64,000 bases of DNA, from assembly GCA_030733815.1 (NCBI GenBank), contig JAUZQE010000007.1, forward strand, positions 1 through 64,000. Direction: 5' to 3'. The translations under genes were made by a program, and so were the position numbers. This DNA is from Yanghanlia caeni (GTDB taxonomy: Bacteria; Pseudomonadota; Gammaproteobacteria; Burkholderiales; Burkholderiaceae_B). The stretch's first letter is position 1. Every line of letters begins with the position of its first letter. This document shows positions 17,497 to 26,747 of this stretch, piece after piece. The notes under the pieces are model-generated. The model had not been told where the DNA came from. It did not search any database and worked only from the letters and a program-made list of their open reading frames with translations.

Positions 17497-18954
17497 ATGA
17501 CGACCCTGCAACTGCTCTTCGACGAGTACTGGCCGCATCTTGCCCTGCTGCTGAGCATTGCGGTCGGCAGCACTGCCGCCGTGCACGCGGCCATGACCAA
17601 GAGCGACGTCAGGGCCGCCATCGCCTGGGTCGGGGTCATCATCATGTCACCGCTGCTGGGTCCGCTGGCCTACCTGATTGCCGGCATCAACCGCATTCGC
17701 CACGATCACATTTCCGATCAGCGCAATCGCAGCTTGCGTCAGTACACGCTGGGCACCCCGCTCGCCCCCATCGACGTGGCCCGACTGGCCGCGCCGCAAT
17801 TCGTGTCGCTGCGCACGCTCAGCAACCGCATCAGCCGGTTTGCACTGCGCGACGGCAATCACGTGCAGATTTTGCGCAGCGGCGATGAGGCCTACCCCGC
17901 CATGATCGCGGCGATCGACGGGGCGCAGCGCACCATTGCTTTGCAAACCTATATCTTCGACAACGACTCGCAAGGCAAATTGTTCGTCGAGGCGCTTGCC
18001 CGGGCCCACCGCCGCGGGGTCGAGATCCGGGTGCTGATCGACGCGATCGGCGTACGCTATTCGCGGCCACCCAACATCACGTGGGCACTGCGCCGCAACA
18101 ACATCCCCTATGCACTGTTCATGACCAACCCGCTGGGCATGCGCATGCCGTATGCGAACCTGCGCAGCCACCGCAAGATTCTGGTGGTCGATGGCCGCGT
18201 GGGCTTTACGGGCGGCATGAACATTCGCGAGCACTTCGTGTCGAACGTCGCGGGCGACAAGGTGGGCAGCGACACGCATTTCCGTATCGAAGGGCCGGTC
18301 GTGGTGCAGCTGATGGCGGTGTTTGCGCATGACTGGGAGTTCACCACCAAAGAGACCCTTGCGTTCGACCGCTGGGTGGCGCACGACTGGGATCCGCCCA
18401 CCCCGCATGTGGCAGCACGCTGCATTCATTCGGGGCCCGACCGCTATGTGGCCAGCACGCACAGCCTGCTGCTGGGCGCGTTTGCCGTCGCGCAGCACCA
18501 TATTCGCATTCAGTCACCGTATTTCCTGCCCGATCAGGTCCTGCTGGGGGCCATCAATACGGCGGCGCGCCGCGGGGTCCTGGTCGATATCGTCATACCC
18601 GGCCAGAACAACCTGCGCCTGGTGAACTACGCCATGACGGCCCAGCTGGATCAGGTCGTGCGCGCCGGTTGCCGGGTGTGGCGGGCCGCCGGCAACTTCA
18701 ACCATTCCAAGCTCACCACGATCGACGGGGCCTGGTCGCTGATCGGCTCGTCCAACTTCGATCCGCGCAGCCTGCGCTTGAATTTCGAGCTCGACATGGA
18801 GATCTACAGCCGGCGCCTTGCGCGGCAGATCGAAGACCTGATCGACCTGGAAATTTCACACTCGGAACTGGTGACGCTGGAATCTCTCGCGGCAATTCCG
18901 TTTCGCAAACGCCTGCGCAACCGCATCATCTGGCTGGCGAGCCCGTATCTGTAA
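17497..18954 (+). CDS. cls: Cardiolipin synthase, phospholipase D superfamily
   Basis: A 485-residue inner-membrane enzyme. There are two N-terminal membrane helices (residues about 8-28 and 40-60), then two HKD catalytic motifs: HRKILVVD starting at His225 and HSKLTTID starting at His403. It condenses two phosphatidylglycerols, or PG with another phospholipid, to give cardiolipin. Length and motif spacing match the ClsA type. It appears monocistronic. Confidence 0.93.
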   Translation: MTTLQLLFDEYWPHLALLLSIAVGSTAAVHAAMTKSDVRAAIAWVGVIIMSPLLGPLAYLIAGINRIRHDHISDQRNRSLRQYTLGTPLAPIDVARLAAPQFVSLRTLSNRISRFALRDGNHVQILRSGDEAYPAMIAAIDGAQRTIALQTYIFDNDSQGKLFVEALARAHRRGVEIRVLIDAIGVRYSRPPNITWALRRNNIPYALFMTNPLGMRMPYANLRSHRKILVVDGRVGFTGGMNIREHFVSNVAGDKVGSDTHFRIEGPVVVQLMAVFAHDWEFTTKETLAFDRWVAHDWDPPTPHVAARCIHSGPDRYVASTHSLLLGAFAVAQHHIRIQSPYFLPDQVLLGAINTAARRGVLVDIVIPGQNNLRLVNYAMTAQLDQVVRAGCRVWRAAGNFNHSKLTTIDGAWSLIGSSNFDPRSLRLNFELDMEIYSRRLARQIEDLIDLEISHSELVTLESLAAIPFRKRLRNRIIWLASPYL

Positions 18955-19102
18955 ACAGAAGCCACTGCCCATTGATGATACGGTTTACCGCAGATGACCG
19001 GAATTCCTGAATGACACTTTAAACTTGCATAGTTACGGGGAAATGCGTCATATTGCAGGTTCCCCCGCAGCGCTGCGCTGTGTGTTCCGATTACCGTCAA
19101 GC

Positions 19103-20044
19103 ATGCCAACGACTCAATCTCAGGCCCTGCAGGAATGGGCCAACCGCTTACTGGAAACCAATCCGCCCCGCGCGAAATCCCTGGTCATGACACTCTTTGG
19201 CGATGCCATTCTGCCGCACGGCGGTGCGCTGTGGCTGGGAAGCCTGATTCGCCTTCTGGCCCCCTTCGGCATCAACGACCGCCTGGTGCGCACCAGCGTC
19301 TTTCGGCTTGCGGAAGACGGCTGGCTGAGCGGGCTCCGCGAGGGTCGGCGCAGCCTGTATACGCTGCGCGACAGCGCCGCGCGACGCTTCACCCGGGCCT
19401 ACCGGCGGGTCTACTCACCCACCTATCTCGCGTGGCCGGGCTACTGGACACTGGTTTTTGCCACCACCGGAACACTGAATCCGCAAACGCGTAGCGAGCT
19501 GCGCAAGGAACTGACGTGGGAAGGCTTCAGCGCGCTGTCTCCAACGGTATTCGTACACCCGAACCCCGATCGCGAAACCCTGCAGGAAATCCTGCACAGC
19601 TATGGGGTGCACCGCGACGTATTCGTCACCACCATGACGCAGGCGCAAGACATCGAGGGCCGGCCGTTGCCCGAACTCGTGAACGAATACTGGCCGCTCG
19701 AAGAAATCAGCCGCAATTACGAAAGCTTCATTGAACACTTCCGGCCTCTGCCCGACATGATTCGTGCGGCAGGCGGCGATATTGCGGCCGAACAGGCCTT
19801 CATCATCCGTGGCTTGCTCATTCACGAGTACCGGCGCACGTTACTGCATGATCCCCAGCTGCCCATCGAGCTGCTGCCGCAAGACTGGGCGGGCAAGATC
19901 GCGTACGAGCTGTGCAGGGAGGTGTACAGCATGACCTACAAGCGGGCCGAAGACTTCATCATGGGCGCACTGCGCGAGGAAGACCCCGACGCAGCGCCCT
20001 GCGCAGAGTACTTTTACGAGCGCTTCGGCGGTCTGCCCCGCTGA
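19103..20044 (+). CDS. PaaX-family transcriptional regulator
   Basis: A 313-residue regulator that aligns with E. coli PaaX from end to end. It has an N-terminal winged-helix part (SLVMTLFGDAI, GGALWLGSLI), the linker, and the C-terminal ending YFYERFGGL. PaaX proteins repress phenylacetyl-CoA or related aromatic operons and release DNA on binding the CoA thioester. The ATG at 19103 matches the family start. An upstream ATG at 19043 is possible. It lies directly before a diiron oxygenase and reductase pair, which it probably controls. No paa genes are seen, so its effector may not be phenylacetyl-CoA. Confidence 0.88.
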   Translation: MPTTQSQALQEWANRLLETNPPRAKSLVMTLFGDAILPHGGALWLGSLIRLLAPFGINDRLVRTSVFRLAEDGWLSGLREGRRSLYTLRDSAARRFTRAYRRVYSPTYLAWPGYWTLVFATTGTLNPQTRSELRKELTWEGFSALSPTVFVHPNPDRETLQEILHSYGVHRDVFVTTMTQAQDIEGRPLPELVNEYWPLEEISRNYESFIEHFRPLPDMIRAAGGDIAAEQAFIIRGLLIHEYRRTLLHDPQLPIELLPQDWAGKIAYELCREVYSMTYKRAEDFIMGALREEDPDAAPCAEYFYERFGGLPR

Positions 20045-20142
20045 GTCTCACGGCACCCGTTCAGCCCTGCTGACCTGCTGAACCAACGTATCGGGTACGG
20101 CGGGCGACGCCGTTTTCGCCGCACTCTTTGTACGCTCTTTTA

Positions 20143-20170
20143 TGATACGATTTTTTATATTGATACGTTA
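20143..20170 (+). promoter_or_regulatory. Direct repeat TGATACG(A/T), candidate PaaX-like operator
   Basis: TGATACGA (20143) and TGATACGT (20161) are spaced 18 bp start to start across an AT-rich stretch, about 110 bp before the diiron oxygenase start and just after the regulator gene. The placement on an AT-rich promoter region fits a repressor site. Assignment to the regulator is inference. Confidence 0.45.
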
Positions 20171-20279
20171 TTATTGACACATATTAGTTATTGGCTCAAT
20201 AATCGAGGTACAAACTGCGCAGCTCCCTTCATACCGATAAGCAGCGGCACGAGCGCAGGCGCCGCACACGGAGACAGCC

Positions 20280-21305
20280 ATGAGCCACAGCGAAAAGCTC
20301 GCCCACACCATGCCCTACCCCCCCGCCACACCGCAGCCGAACGTGTATCCGCTGTCGTGGCATGCCGGCACCGCCAAGCTGGAAGAAATCTGGGACGCCT
20401 CGCTTCGCGAAGCCTGGAATCCGCAGGAACTGCCCTGGGACACCTTCGACCCGGAGGACTACACCTGGGAAGAACGCGAAGCCATCGCCTACTGGTGGAC
20501 ACTGCTTTCCGTGTTCGATGCCTCCGCGCCCCCCGTATTTGCCGAGGCCTTCATCAAGACCTATGAAGTGCACGAGGAAGACGCCGTGCGCCGCTGCTTC
20601 TTTTCGGTCACGCGCGACGAACAGAATCACGAACAGATGTGCGGCCTGGCCATCACCAAACTGCTGGGTCACCCCGACCCGCTTACCTACGAGCCGAAGA
20701 CCGAACTGGGCCGCAAGCTGCACCGCAACGCCGCCTGGCTGTACTACAACGGCGGCCGGTACTGGACAGGCTACAAGTCGGCTGTACCCAAGTACGACCT
20801 GGCCGTGCTGTTCAGTTCATTCCTCATGGGTGAAATCGCCGCCGCCACCATCTTCCACCAGATGGCCGCAGGTTGTACCGAACCGGTGTTCAAGGAAGCC
20901 TTCCGCAACATCGGGCGCGACGAAGGCCGACACATGGCGATCTGCATGGCGCTCATGGAACGCGACTACCCCAAGATGGACACCACCAACAAGTCCATCA
21001 TCACCAAGCAGGTGCGTGCCGGCTACCTGTTCCTTTCTGCCGTACTGTTCGAGCCGCCCGCCGACTTCTGGGATCTGCCCGAAGACTTCATCGCCGTCCA
21101 GCGCGAAGCCGAAGCCGTTGCACGCGACGCCGGGTTCCACATTCCCGAGTACGACCAGAAGAAAGAGAACTGGCGCAAGGCCATGCTGAACCTCAAGGGT
21201 GTGCTCGACAAGTACGACATTCCCTTCCCCGCCATCCCGGAAGTGGGCATCTCGGGCGAAGAGGTCACCGACATCAACATGAAGGACATCATTCCGGTGT
21301 TCTGA
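20280..21305 (+). CDS. Ferritin-like diiron oxygenase component
   Basis: A 341-residue soluble protein with the two-fold diiron pattern of ribonucleotide-reductase-like and ferritin-like carboxylate enzymes: Glu89, then DEQNH (Glu114, His117); Glu185, then DEGRH (Glu215, His218). It is followed after 20 bp by a [2Fe-2S]/FAD reductase, so the pair looks like a two-component, oxygen-activating enzyme. I do not recognise a named family. It is not BoxB, PaaA or a toluene-monooxygenase hydroxylase by length or motifs. The PaaX-type regulator next door suggests an aromatic or CoA-linked substrate. Its role could also be desaturation or N-oxygenation. Confidence 0.75.
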   Translation: MSHSEKLAHTMPYPPATPQPNVYPLSWHAGTAKLEEIWDASLREAWNPQELPWDTFDPEDYTWEEREAIAYWWTLLSVFDASAPPVFAEAFIKTYEVHEEDAVRRCFFSVTRDEQNHEQMCGLAITKLLGHPDPLTYEPKTELGRKLHRNAAWLYYNGGRYWTGYKSAVPKYDLAVLFSSFLMGEIAAATIFHQMAAGCTEPVFKEAFRNIGRDEGRHMAICMALMERDYPKMDTTNKSIITKQVRAGYLFLSAVLFEPPADFWDLPEDFIAVQREAEAVARDAGFHIPEYDQKKENWRKAMLNLKGVLDKYDIPFPAIPEVGISGEEVTDINMKDIIPVF

Positions 21306-21325
21306 CACCGCACAGGAACTGAATC

Positions 21326-22375
21326 ATGAGCCGTATCACGCTGCACCCTTCGGGTCACGAGATCGAGTGCGGGCCGGGCGAAACCGTGCTGTCGGCGGTC
21401 GAAAAAGCAGGCTTCGCCATGCCCAACAATTGCCGCGCCGGTGCCTGCGGGGAATGCAAGGTGAAGGTGCTGGAAGGCGAGTTCGACCAGGGCATGGTGC
21501 TCGATATGGCCCTGTCCGACGAAGAGCGCCGGCAGGGATACGGCCTCATGTGCATGGCCAAGCCGCTCAGCGAGGAACTCGTCATCGAATGGGGAACCGC
21601 CGATGCCAAGCCGAAGCTGTTCCCCCCTCGCGAAAACATGCTGCACCTGGTCACGGAACGCCTGCCCCGCACCCCGCGCATTGTGGAATTGCGTTTGCGC
21701 CCCCTGGGCAACACCATGCGCTTCTGGCCCGGCCAGTACGTCATGCTGGGCGATCCGCAGGCCGGGGCACCGCTGCGCTCCTACTCGCTCGCCAACGCGC
21801 CACGACCCGACGGCGAACTTGCGGTGCAGATCACGCGCGAAGAACACGGTGCCACCAGCCGCTGGCTGCACGACACGGTGCAGGTGGGCGACATGATCAA
21901 GGTGTCGGGGCCGTATGGCACCTTCATCGGCGACCCGGCGGTCGAAACCCCCATTCTGTGCATGGCGGCGGGCTCGGGGCTCGCCCCCATTCTGTCACTG
22001 ACCGAAACGGCGTTGCGGCGGGGCTTCAAGCAACCCGTGCGGCTGCTGTTCTCGGCCCGCACGGCCGACGACGTCTACGGGCACGGGCTCATCGCCTACC
22101 TGCAGGCCCGCCACCGGCGCTTCCGATTCATGCCCACGCTCACTGGCGAACAAAAGGAAGGCATGCTGCACGGGCGCATTCCCGCCCTGCTGCCAGAGCT
22201 GTTTCCCGACCTCTCCGGCTACAGCGTGTTCATCGCAGGCAAGCCGGAATTCGTCGAAAGCTGCAGACTGGCGGCGCTGGAGCGCGGTGCCAGGCCCGAG
22301 TTCATCCACACCGAAGGGTATTTCCCCCGCGCCGCAGCCAAGGCACCCCAGGCCTCGCAGCTTGTGAATGCCTGA
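21326..22375 (+). CDS. NAD(P)H-dependent oxygenase reductase ([2Fe-2S], FAD)
   Basis: A 349-residue electron-transfer protein. The N-terminal plant-type ferredoxin domain has Cys36, Cys41, Cys44 and Cys76. The FAD domain has RSYSLAN, and the NAD-binding domain has GSGLAPILS. This is the domain order of the reductase components of phenol hydroxylase and toluene/benzoate oxygenases. It follows the diiron gene by 20 bp with an AGGAA ribosome site and would pass electrons from NADH to it. A tail of about 15 Ala/Pro-rich residues ends the protein. Confidence 0.9.
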   Translation: MSRITLHPSGHEIECGPGETVLSAVEKAGFAMPNNCRAGACGECKVKVLEGEFDQGMVLDMALSDEERRQGYGLMCMAKPLSEELVIEWGTADAKPKLFPPRENMLHLVTERLPRTPRIVELRLRPLGNTMRFWPGQYVMLGDPQAGAPLRSYSLANAPRPDGELAVQITREEHGATSRWLHDTVQVGDMIKVSGPYGTFIGDPAVETPILCMAAGSGLAPILSLTETALRRGFKQPVRLLFSARTADDVYGHGLIAYLQARHRRFRFMPTLTGEQKEGMLHGRIPALLPELFPDLSGYSVFIAGKPEFVESCRLAALERGARPEFIHTEGYFPRAAAKAPQASQLVNA

Positions 22376-22384
22376 CCGGCATGC

Positions 22385-23422
22385 TTACGCCGGCAGCGCA
22401 TCCCGCTGGGGTGCGCCCGCGCTTTCGTTCTCCACCGCACACGTCGTGGCGCCGCCGTCTCCGTCCATGACATGCAGGCCCAGCCGCTGCATGAGCGCCT
22501 TATCGCGTTCCTGCTGAGGATTCGCCGTGGTGAGCAGCGCGTCGCCGTAAAAGATCGAATTGGCCCCCGCCATGAAGCACAGCGCCTGCATGGTGTCACT
22601 CATTTCCGTGCGGCCGGCCGACAGGCGCAGCACGGCCTTTGGCATGGCAATACGCGCCACGGCAATGGTGCGCACGAACTCAAATTCGTCGACCGGCGGC
22701 ACGTCTTCCAGCGGCGTACCGGCCACACGCACCAGGTTATTGATGGGCACGGATTCGGGATACGGATCGAGGTTCGCCAGCTGCGCGATCAGCCCCGCAC
22801 GTTCGCGACGCGACTCGCCCAGGCCCACGATGCCGCCGCAGCACACCTTGATGCCCGCCTCACGCACGGCCTCGAGCGTGTCGAGCCTGTCCTGATACGT
22901 GCGGGTCGTGATGATATTGCCGTAGAACTCCGGCGATGTGTCGAGGTTATGGTTGTAGTAATCCAGCCCCGCCTCGCGCAGCCGCTGCGCCTGCCCGGGT
23001 TTCAGCATGCCCAGCGTCACGCACGTTTCCATGCCCAGCGCCTTCACCGCCTCGACCATCTCGATCACATGATCGAGCTGACGCTCGGTAGGTGAGCGCC
23101 ACGCCGCTCCCATGCAGAAGCGCTGGGCCCCCTGCTCACGCGCAGCCTTTGCCGCCCCCACCACTACTTCCAGTTCGGCCAGCCGCTCGGGCTCCAGCCC
23201 CGTATCGTGATGCCGGGACTGCGGGCAATACGCACAGTCTTCGCTACAGGCACCCGTCTTGATGGAAAGCAGCGTGGACAGCTGCACGGCATTTGCCGGA
23301 TGATGTGCGCGGTGCACCGTCTGTGCCTTGTAGATCAGTTCCAGAAACGGCAGCTCGAAGAGTGCGAGGGCGGCATCGGCCGAAAAGGTTTCGGAATTTC
23401 GGGTTACGGTGGTGACCAGCAT
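22385..23422 (-). CDS. bioB: Biotin synthase
   Basis: A 345-residue radical-SAM enzyme that inserts sulfur into dethiobiotin. The [4Fe-4S] ligands CXXXCXXC are Cys59, Cys63 and Cys66 (CSEDCAYC), followed by the [10 protein letters not shown] and [11 protein letters not shown] segments typical of BioB. An AAGGAG ribosome site lies six bases before the ATG. The gene is isolated from other bio genes and converges on the reductase gene with a 9-bp gap. The C-terminal tail is slightly longer than in E. coli. Confidence 0.96.
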   Translation of the reverse strand: MLVTTVTRNSETFSADAALALFELPFLELIYKAQTVHRAHHPANAVQLSTLLSIKTGACSEDCAYCPQSRHHDTGLEPERLAELEVVVGAAKAAREQGAQRFCMGAAWRSPTERQLDHVIEMVEAVKALGMETCVTLGMLKPGQAQRLREAGLDYYNHNLDTSPEFYGNIITTRTYQDRLDTLEAVREAGIKVCCGGIVGLGESRRERAGLIAQLANLDPYPESVPINNLVRVAGTPLEDVPPVDEFEFVRTIAVARIAMPKAVLRLSAGRTEMSDTMQALCFMAGANSIFYGDALLTTANPQQERDKALMQRLGLHVMDGDGGATTCAVENESAGAPQRDALPA

Positions 23423-23777
23423 CGACGACTCCTTGTTGCAGAAGGCGCAATGGTAGGAAACCGCCTGAACTCATTCAACGTCGCAACAACGCGAACTTAC
23501 CAACAAAAACCATTAAAAATAGCTAATTTCTCTTAATTTTCACTTATCTGTTGTCATTTAGCATGACCAGGGCGCACGGGCACGATCCCCCGTTAATGTA
23601 ACAAATAACTTCTACCGCACAACGACCCGGGAATTCATGCATCCCCAGTTATCCCCAAAAAACGTGAATAACCCTTTGGACAACCTGCGGACAGCGGCCG
23701 CAAGCCGTTGACCCGTCGGGCTTTGAGGTTCCCTGATCAACCGGAAGGACATTCCCCCAAACCCTGCGCGAGCCGGC
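23423..23777. other. 355-bp intergenic stretch upstream of bioB
   Basis: The bioB-proximal half is AT-rich on a GC-rich background and should hold the bioB promoter. No clear biotin-repressor operator was seen. The distal half has a TTATCCCCA stretch that resembles a DnaA box with one mismatch, but no cluster of such boxes. No gene is supported. Confidence 0.5.
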
Positions 23778-24251
23778 TTATTTTTCGGCCTTGTCGTGCA
23801 TCACCATGATCGTCTGCTGCATCAGGGCACACAGGGTCTCGCGCCCCTGCGCGACGGCGAACACTTCCGCCTGCGTCACAATGAGCGTGCGGCCGGAGCG
23901 CACCACCTTGCCGCGCGCAACCAGTTCATCGCCCTGCGCGGGCGCCATCATGTTCAGCTTGAATTCCACCGACAGCACGGACGCGCCTTCAGGCGTTACG
24001 CTCATGGCAGCATAACCGGCTGCCGAATCGGCAATGGTGGAGACGATACCGCCGTGCACAAAGCCGTGCTGCTGCTCCACACCGTTCCAATGCGGCATGC
24101 GAATCTCGACGCTGCCGGTGCTCACCGCCGCAAGGCGCGCCTTGATCAGCGCCATGGCGTTCTGTCGGGCAAAGCTGGCGCCGATACGTTCGTAAAGCGC
24201 GGCGTGTTCAGCGTGTTCTGGAACGGACGGAGTGGAAGAATGAATGTCCAA
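23778..24251 (-). CDS. PaaI-family hotdog thioesterase
   Basis: A 157-residue single hotdog-domain protein with the family helix and turn HGGIVSTIADSAAGYAA, containing the catalytic Asp of the PaaI/YdiI type. Such proteins hydrolyse acyl- or aryl-CoA thioesters, often clearing dead-end intermediates of aromatic catabolism. The gene lies between tRNA-Arg and bioB and is not coupled to either, so substrate and pathway remain open. An extra 25-residue N-terminal segment precedes the domain. Confidence 0.85.
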   Translation of the reverse strand: MDIHSSTPSVPEHAEHAALYERIGASFARQNAMALIKARLAAVSTGSVEIRMPHWNGVEQQHGFVHGGIVSTIADSAAGYAAMSVTPEGASVLSVEFKLNMMAPAQGDELVARGKVVRSGRTLIVTQAEVFAVAQGRETLCALMQQTIMVMHDKAEK

Positions 24252-24327
24252 TGCGTGGCTCCTTTGGTCGGGCCGGATGCGACCATGATAACGGCTGGCG
24301 CCGCGTGAACGGGAGACGGTGACGGGG

Positions 24328-24404
24328 TGGCCTGCCCTACAGGAATCGAACCTGTGACCCCAAGTTTAGAAGACTTGTGCTCTATCCAACTGAGCTAAGG
24401 GCAG
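24328..24404 (-). tRNA. tRNA-Arg(TCT)
   Basis: Minus-strand cloverleaf with acceptor CTGCCCT/AGGGCAG, D-loop with GTTGGA, anticodon stem CAAGT/ACTTG with loop CTTCTAA (anticodon TCT, codon AGA), T-loop TTCGATT and encoded CCA. AGA is a rare codon in such GC-rich genomes. Confidence 0.96.
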
Positions 24405-24613
24405 AGCACGCCATTTTACCCGGCACAAGGCGAACAGCAACTTGGCGTGCAGCGGCAAACGCAGTGCAATGCGCACAATGCCGTGTCGACCCGGGGGCTT
24501 CGGCCCGCAGCTTGCTAACGGGCTGACACGACGCGCCGGGGTTCGTAACAAATGGTAGTGGCACGGCCCGCTGCGGATGTTACATTTGCCGATTCCAGTC
24601 TATTCCATCAGTC

Positions 24614-25924
24614 ATGACGCTCCACCCTGTTCCCGCTCACACGGCATTACGGCTTCGTCTTGCCGCCCTTGCCGTGGGCGTTGCCGCCGCCCTTCCGCTA
24701 CACGCCTTTGCCGGCATCACCTATTCCCTTGGCACGAATCACGCCGCCGCCGGCGAAACCGTGATGGTGCAGGGCATCGTCTTCAACGACACGCCCGACC
24801 AGATGGACTGGACGGCACCCGAAACGATCGTTCTGCAGTGGCGCAACGAACGGGGCCAGGCCCTGCGCAGCATCGCCTATCTCGACGGCGGAACGCCGGC
24901 CACGAGCATTCCGGTCAATGGCTTTGTCCGCTTCCAGTGGCGTGCGGTGGTGCCCCAGGGCGTTGACGGGCTGCAGGCCATCAACGTCGAAGGCGACAGC
25001 ACACTGCTCGCGCTCGATACGAGCCCGACCGAAACGGCACGTGTGGCCGCGGCGCCGGCAGACGGCCCCGTGCTGGACGCAGGCAAGGGCGGGCTATCCG
25101 GGAGCGATCCGGTGGCATCCGAGCTCGCCGTCGCGCAAGCTGGGGCCACGCACCGGGGCGGCCCGGCGCCCGTGGCTGCCCTGAGCACCCCCACCTATGG
25201 CGGCTTCGAGCGCTTCCGCAGCGCAATCTCGCCCTATGAACCCGTGTACTTCGACGTAGGCGGAGACAGCAGTCGCATGGCGCGCTTCCAGATCAGCCTG
25301 AAATACCGCCTGTTCGCGCCCAAGGCCCCCCAGAACCCCGGCCTGGTGGATGGAATCTATTTGGGATACACACAAACGTCGCTGTGGGACCTGCACTCCG
25401 ACTCCAATCCCTTCGTCGACACCTCGTTCAAGCCCAGCCTGTTCTGGCGCCAGGACGCCGTCTTGCGCCCTGAAAACAGCCCGTTTTACCTGGGCCTGCA
25501 AACGGGCGTGGAACACGAGTCGAATGGCAAGAGCGGTGAAGATTCGCGATCCCTGAACTTCGTGTACGTGCAACCGGAGTTCAACTACCGCTTCAGCCAC
25601 GGCAGCACGCTGACTTTCGCACCCCGCGTGAAGCAGTACTTCGGCACGCGCGACAACTCCGACTACAAGGATTTCGTGGGTCACGTCGACTGGAAGCTGC
25701 GTTGGGCGCAAGACGACGGCATCGTGCTGACCGGCCTGTACCGGCGTGGCAAGAACGGCCGCGACAGCACACAGCTGGAAGCCGCCTGGCCGCTCAAGCG
25801 CACGTTCCTGAACATGAATGGCTACTTCCATGTGCAGTACTTCAAGGGCTACAACGAAACCTTGCTGGGCTACGACCACAAAACGGGCAGCCAGATTCGA
25901 TTCGGGCTTGCCCTGGTTCCGTAA
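24614..25924 (+). CDS. pldA: Outer membrane phospholipase A (PldA/OMPLA)
   Basis: A 436-residue protein. A signal peptide of about 33 residues ends in LHAFA. An extra domain of about 160 residues follows, then a 12-strand-type barrel with the active-site block EHESNG (His301, Ser303) and a downstream SRSLNF. OMPLA hydrolyses phospholipids that reach the outer leaflet when the membrane is perturbed. E. coli PldA has only 289 residues, so the N-terminal domain, which ends in an Ala/Pro/Gly linker, is an addition. The active residues are intact. Confidence 0.9.
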   Translation: MTLHPVPAHTALRLRLAALAVGVAAALPLHAFAGITYSLGTNHAAAGETVMVQGIVFNDTPDQMDWTAPETIVLQWRNERGQALRSIAYLDGGTPATSIPVNGFVRFQWRAVVPQGVDGLQAINVEGDSTLLALDTSPTETARVAAAPADGPVLDAGKGGLSGSDPVASELAVAQAGATHRGGPAPVAALSTPTYGGFERFRSAISPYEPVYFDVGGDSSRMARFQISLKYRLFAPKAPQNPGLVDGIYLGYTQTSLWDLHSDSNPFVDTSFKPSLFWRQDAVLRPENSPFYLGLQTGVEHESNGKSGEDSRSLNFVYVQPEFNYRFSHGSTLTFAPRVKQYFGTRDNSDYKDFVGHVDWKLRWAQDDGIVLTGLYRRGKNGRDSTQLEAAWPLKRTFLNMNGYFHVQYFKGYNETLLGYDHKTGSQIRFGLALVP

Positions 25925-25973
25925 CCGGGACATCGACGGGCGGCGTGAACGCTGCCGGTACGCCCGCTCGGGG

Positions 25974-26747
25974 CTACAGGGTCAGATATTCGCGGCGCAA
26001 TGTTTCGTCATCGAGTAGCGGTGCAAGCGCACCGCTGTAGCGGATCACGCCCTTTTCGAGCACATAGGCACGCGTGGCGACCTGGCGCGCGAAGGGCACG
26101 TTCTGCTCGGAAAGCAGGATGCTTGCGCCCCGGGCACGCAGCGTGTGAATCATGCTCACCATCTGATCCACCACGATCGGTGCCACGCCTTCCGAAGGCT
26201 CGTCAAGCAAAAGTAAAAACGGGTTGCCCATCAGCGTGCGCGCCACCGTCAGCATCTGCTGCTCGCCTCCGCTCAACGTGCCGGCCTGACGATCACGCAA
26301 CGGCGCAAGCGGCGGGAACAGCGTGTACAGGGCGTCCGGTGTCCAGGTGGCAGCCGGCTCGCCGCCGGGCCAGCGCCGGGGCGGCAGAGCGCCCAGCGCC
26401 AGGTTCTCGGCCACCGTCAGGTCGGTGAACACCCGGCGCTCTTCCGGTACGTACCCCATACCCAGACGCGCCACTTCGAAGGGGCGCAGCCGCTGCAGCG
26501 GCACTCCCATGAATGACAGATCGACGGCGCGGCGGCGCACCAGCCCCATGATCGCCTTGAGGGTGGTGGACTTGCCGGCACCGTTGCGGCCCATCAGCGC
26601 AACCACCTCGCCACGGCCCACCTGCAGGCTTACGCCGCGCAGGATCTGGGCCGCACCGTACCAGGCATCGAGTTCACGTACGCGCAACAACGCGTCGCGC
26701 GGTTGCAGGCCCACGGGTGCCGCCGGGCCGAGTTCATGGCGCGTCAT
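25974..26747 (-). CDS. Branched-chain-type ABC transporter ATPase, LivF-like
   Basis: A 257-residue ATPase with Walker A GRNGAGKST, signature LSGGEQQ and Walker B LLLLDEP. The EGVAPIVV segment is typical of LivF. The ATG at 26747 has GGGAGG upstream and overlaps the LivG-like gene by 14 bases. The open frame to 26837 is unsupported. It is the last gene of a four-gene importer operon and pairs with the LivG-like ATPase. Confidence 0.9.
   Translation of the reverse strand: MTRHELGPAAPVGLQPRDALLRVRELDAWYGAAQILRGVSLQVGRGEVVALMGRNGAGKSTTLKAIMGLVRRRAVDLSFMGVPLQRLRPFEVARLGMGYVPEERRVFTDLTVAENLALGALPPRRWPGGEPAATWTPDALYTLFPPLAPLRDRQAGTLSGGEQQMLTVARTLMGNPFLLLLDEPSEGVAPIVVDQMVSMIHTLRARGASILLSEQNVPFARQVATRAYVLEKGVIRYSGALAPLLDDETLRREYLTL

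Noticed and set aside
23639-23670. TTATCCCCA stretch resembling a DnaA box
   Set aside because: One mismatch, no cluster of further boxes, and no dnaA, dnaN or gyrB nearby, so no origin is supported.
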